A stretch of 14,232 bases of DNA from an uncultured Collinsella sp. GTDB lineage: Bacteria; Actinomycetota; Coriobacteriia; Coriobacteriales; Coriobacteriaceae. The position numbers and the translations under genes are program-made. The number at the start of each line of letters is the position of its first letter. The first letter of the stretch is position 1. The notes beneath the pieces are model-generated. The model saw only the letters and a list, made by a program, of their open reading frames with translations. It was not told the DNA's origin and did no database searches. Positions 13,628 through 14,232 of this stretch are shown piece after piece. The stretch spans positions 1 to 14,232 of the forward strand of contig CAAFOA010000197.1 in NCBI GenBank assembly GCA_900764415.1, written 5' to 3'.

Positions 13628-14083
13628 TTAGTTGAGCCACTTCTTTGCCGGTGTCGTATACGAGACCGCTATACCCGCGGCAATTGCCATCAGGCAGCTC
13701 GCGATGAATCCGAACTCATACTTCAAAACGTTTGTTGCGGTCAGGGCGATAATCAACACGGTCGCAATTTGCAGAATTATCATTATTGCGAAGAGATTGA
13801 TTCCTTGTTTGGCCGAAGTCGCTGAGTGAGTTTGGCTTTGTTGATTCAGGTTGTAGCTGACAACAAAAGCGATCAGCTCGCTTGATACGGGGCCGACTAC
13901 ATAGAAAAAGAGTGCGTCAATGAAGCCTATAGTGTTGTAAGTGTTGTAAGTTGTTTCGCCGGAAAAAACAGCGTATAAAGCATATCCAAATCTTGGCTGA
14001 TTCACGTATGAGTAGGAGAAGACCAAGAGCGTCAATATTGCTACTACCAGAAGTGCATTCAGGACAAATCGTTTGCTTTTCAT
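13628..14083 (-). CDS. Small four-helix membrane protein of unknown function
   Basis: The 151-residue protein is not recognised. Hydrophobic segments lie at about residues 8-27 (after MKSKR), 53-78, 96-116 and 124-144, with a polar loop (NQQSQTHSATSAKQ) between the second and third. The ATG at 14083 is chosen over an upstream in-frame start at 14167 because GGAAGGA (14091-14097) lies 7 bases before it and the first helix begins just after a basic MKSKR. A 9-bp tandem duplication (13932-13949) encodes TYN twice. A candidate promoter lies upstream. It faces the relaxase gene and is not in its operon; small membrane proteins in such elements sometimes act in exclusion or immunity, but nothing here shows that. 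Confidence 0.7.
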   Translation of the reverse strand: MKSKRFVLNALLVVAILTLLVFSYSYVNQPRFGYALYAVFSGETTYNTYNTIGFIDALFFYVVGPVSSELIAFVVSYNLNQQSQTHSATSAKQGINLFAIMIILQIATVLIIALTATNVLKYEFGFIASCLMAIAAGIAVSYTTPAKKWLN

Positions 14084-14115
14084 CGATCGCTCCTTCCGGG
14101 TGACTCTTATTTGTA

Positions 14116-14142
14116 ATTCTACAGCAGCCATTTGTTTTTCAA
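14116..14142 (-). promoter_or_regulatory. Candidate promoter of the membrane-protein gene
   Basis: On the minus strand TTGAAA (14137-14142) and TAGAAT (14116-14121) are separated by 15 bp, shorter than the optimum 17. It is placed suitably about 33 bases before the start codon. Confidence 0.35.
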
Positions 14143-14179
14143 AGAATTTGACTGTCCTAAATAACATGCACTTTCGCTG

Positions 14180-14209
14180 GAGGGTCGCTGTTTGGCGGCC
14201 CTCTTTTTT
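14180..14209 (+). terminator. Plus-strand rho-independent terminator with no visible gene
   Basis: GAGGGTCGC (14180-14188) pairs with GCGGCCCTC (14195-14203), with one T-G pair and a 6-nt loop, followed by six T (14204-14209). No plus-strand gene ends nearby; the closest is the relaxase gene about 770 bp upstream, beyond an oppositely oriented gene. Confidence 0.8.
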
Positions 14210-14232
14210 GCACAGGCGCGGTGGGATGGTAA

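Overview
The window most likely comes from a gut actinobacterium of the class Coriobacteriia, in or near Collinsella. This rests on GC-rich coding sequence, strong SD sites mixed with TTG/GTG starts, a mannose-family PTS operon carrying a DUF956 (ManO-like) gene, Fe-S/flavin redox genes beside hypA, and an actinobacterial-style sortase-anchored surface protein. The genus is inferred from gene content, not from a database match.

Left part (1-6350), ordinary chromosome. A 5'-truncated Fe-S/FAD oxidoreductase (GltD-like core with ferredoxin modules) ends in a hairpin terminator. hypA (hydrogenase nickel insertion) follows, starting at TTG. After a complex inverted/direct repeat comes a mannose-family PTS operon: fused EIIAB, EIIC and EIID, then a DUF956 gene. 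A strong hairpin with a T-rich tail sits just in front of the DUF956 ribosome-binding site and probably lowers its expression.

Junction (6371-6800). A tRNA-Arg(CCT) gene with encoded CCA is followed by its terminator and then by visibly AT-rich DNA. That DNA holds five same-strand copies of a CATTTTG(G) motif at spacings of about 21, 22, 42 and 66 bp. This looks like the attachment-site arm, or possibly an origin or operator, of an element integrated at the tRNA. No integrase and no second copy of the tRNA 3' end lie in the window, so the integration site is inferred.

Right part (6790-14232), accessory and probably an integrative mobilizable element. An Xre-type repressor (minus strand) and a 983-residue cell-wall-anchored protein (CAP domain between two long alanine-rich coiled coils) are transcribed apart from overlapping promoters built into a perfect 12-bp inverted repeat. 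Next are a secreted, possibly lipid-anchored protein with a Ser/Lys-rich stalk and aromatic repeats, and a strong terminator. About 600 bp of non-coding DNA follows, folding almost end to end into some ten hairpins, then overlapping genes for a MobC-like relaxosome protein and a MOBP-type relaxase. The hairpin block directly upstream of mobC is where oriT is expected and contains a candidate IncP-like nic motif. Right of the relaxase are decayed coding sequence interrupted by a perfect 14-bp-stem hairpin, a small four-helix membrane protein on the minus strand, and a plus-strand terminator with no visible gene.

Most worth follow-up: the dense hairpin array before mobC, in which two hairpins share a 16-nt loop but have unrelated stems; the helically phased CATTTTGG array beside the tRNA; and the symmetric divergent promoter controlling the surface adhesin.
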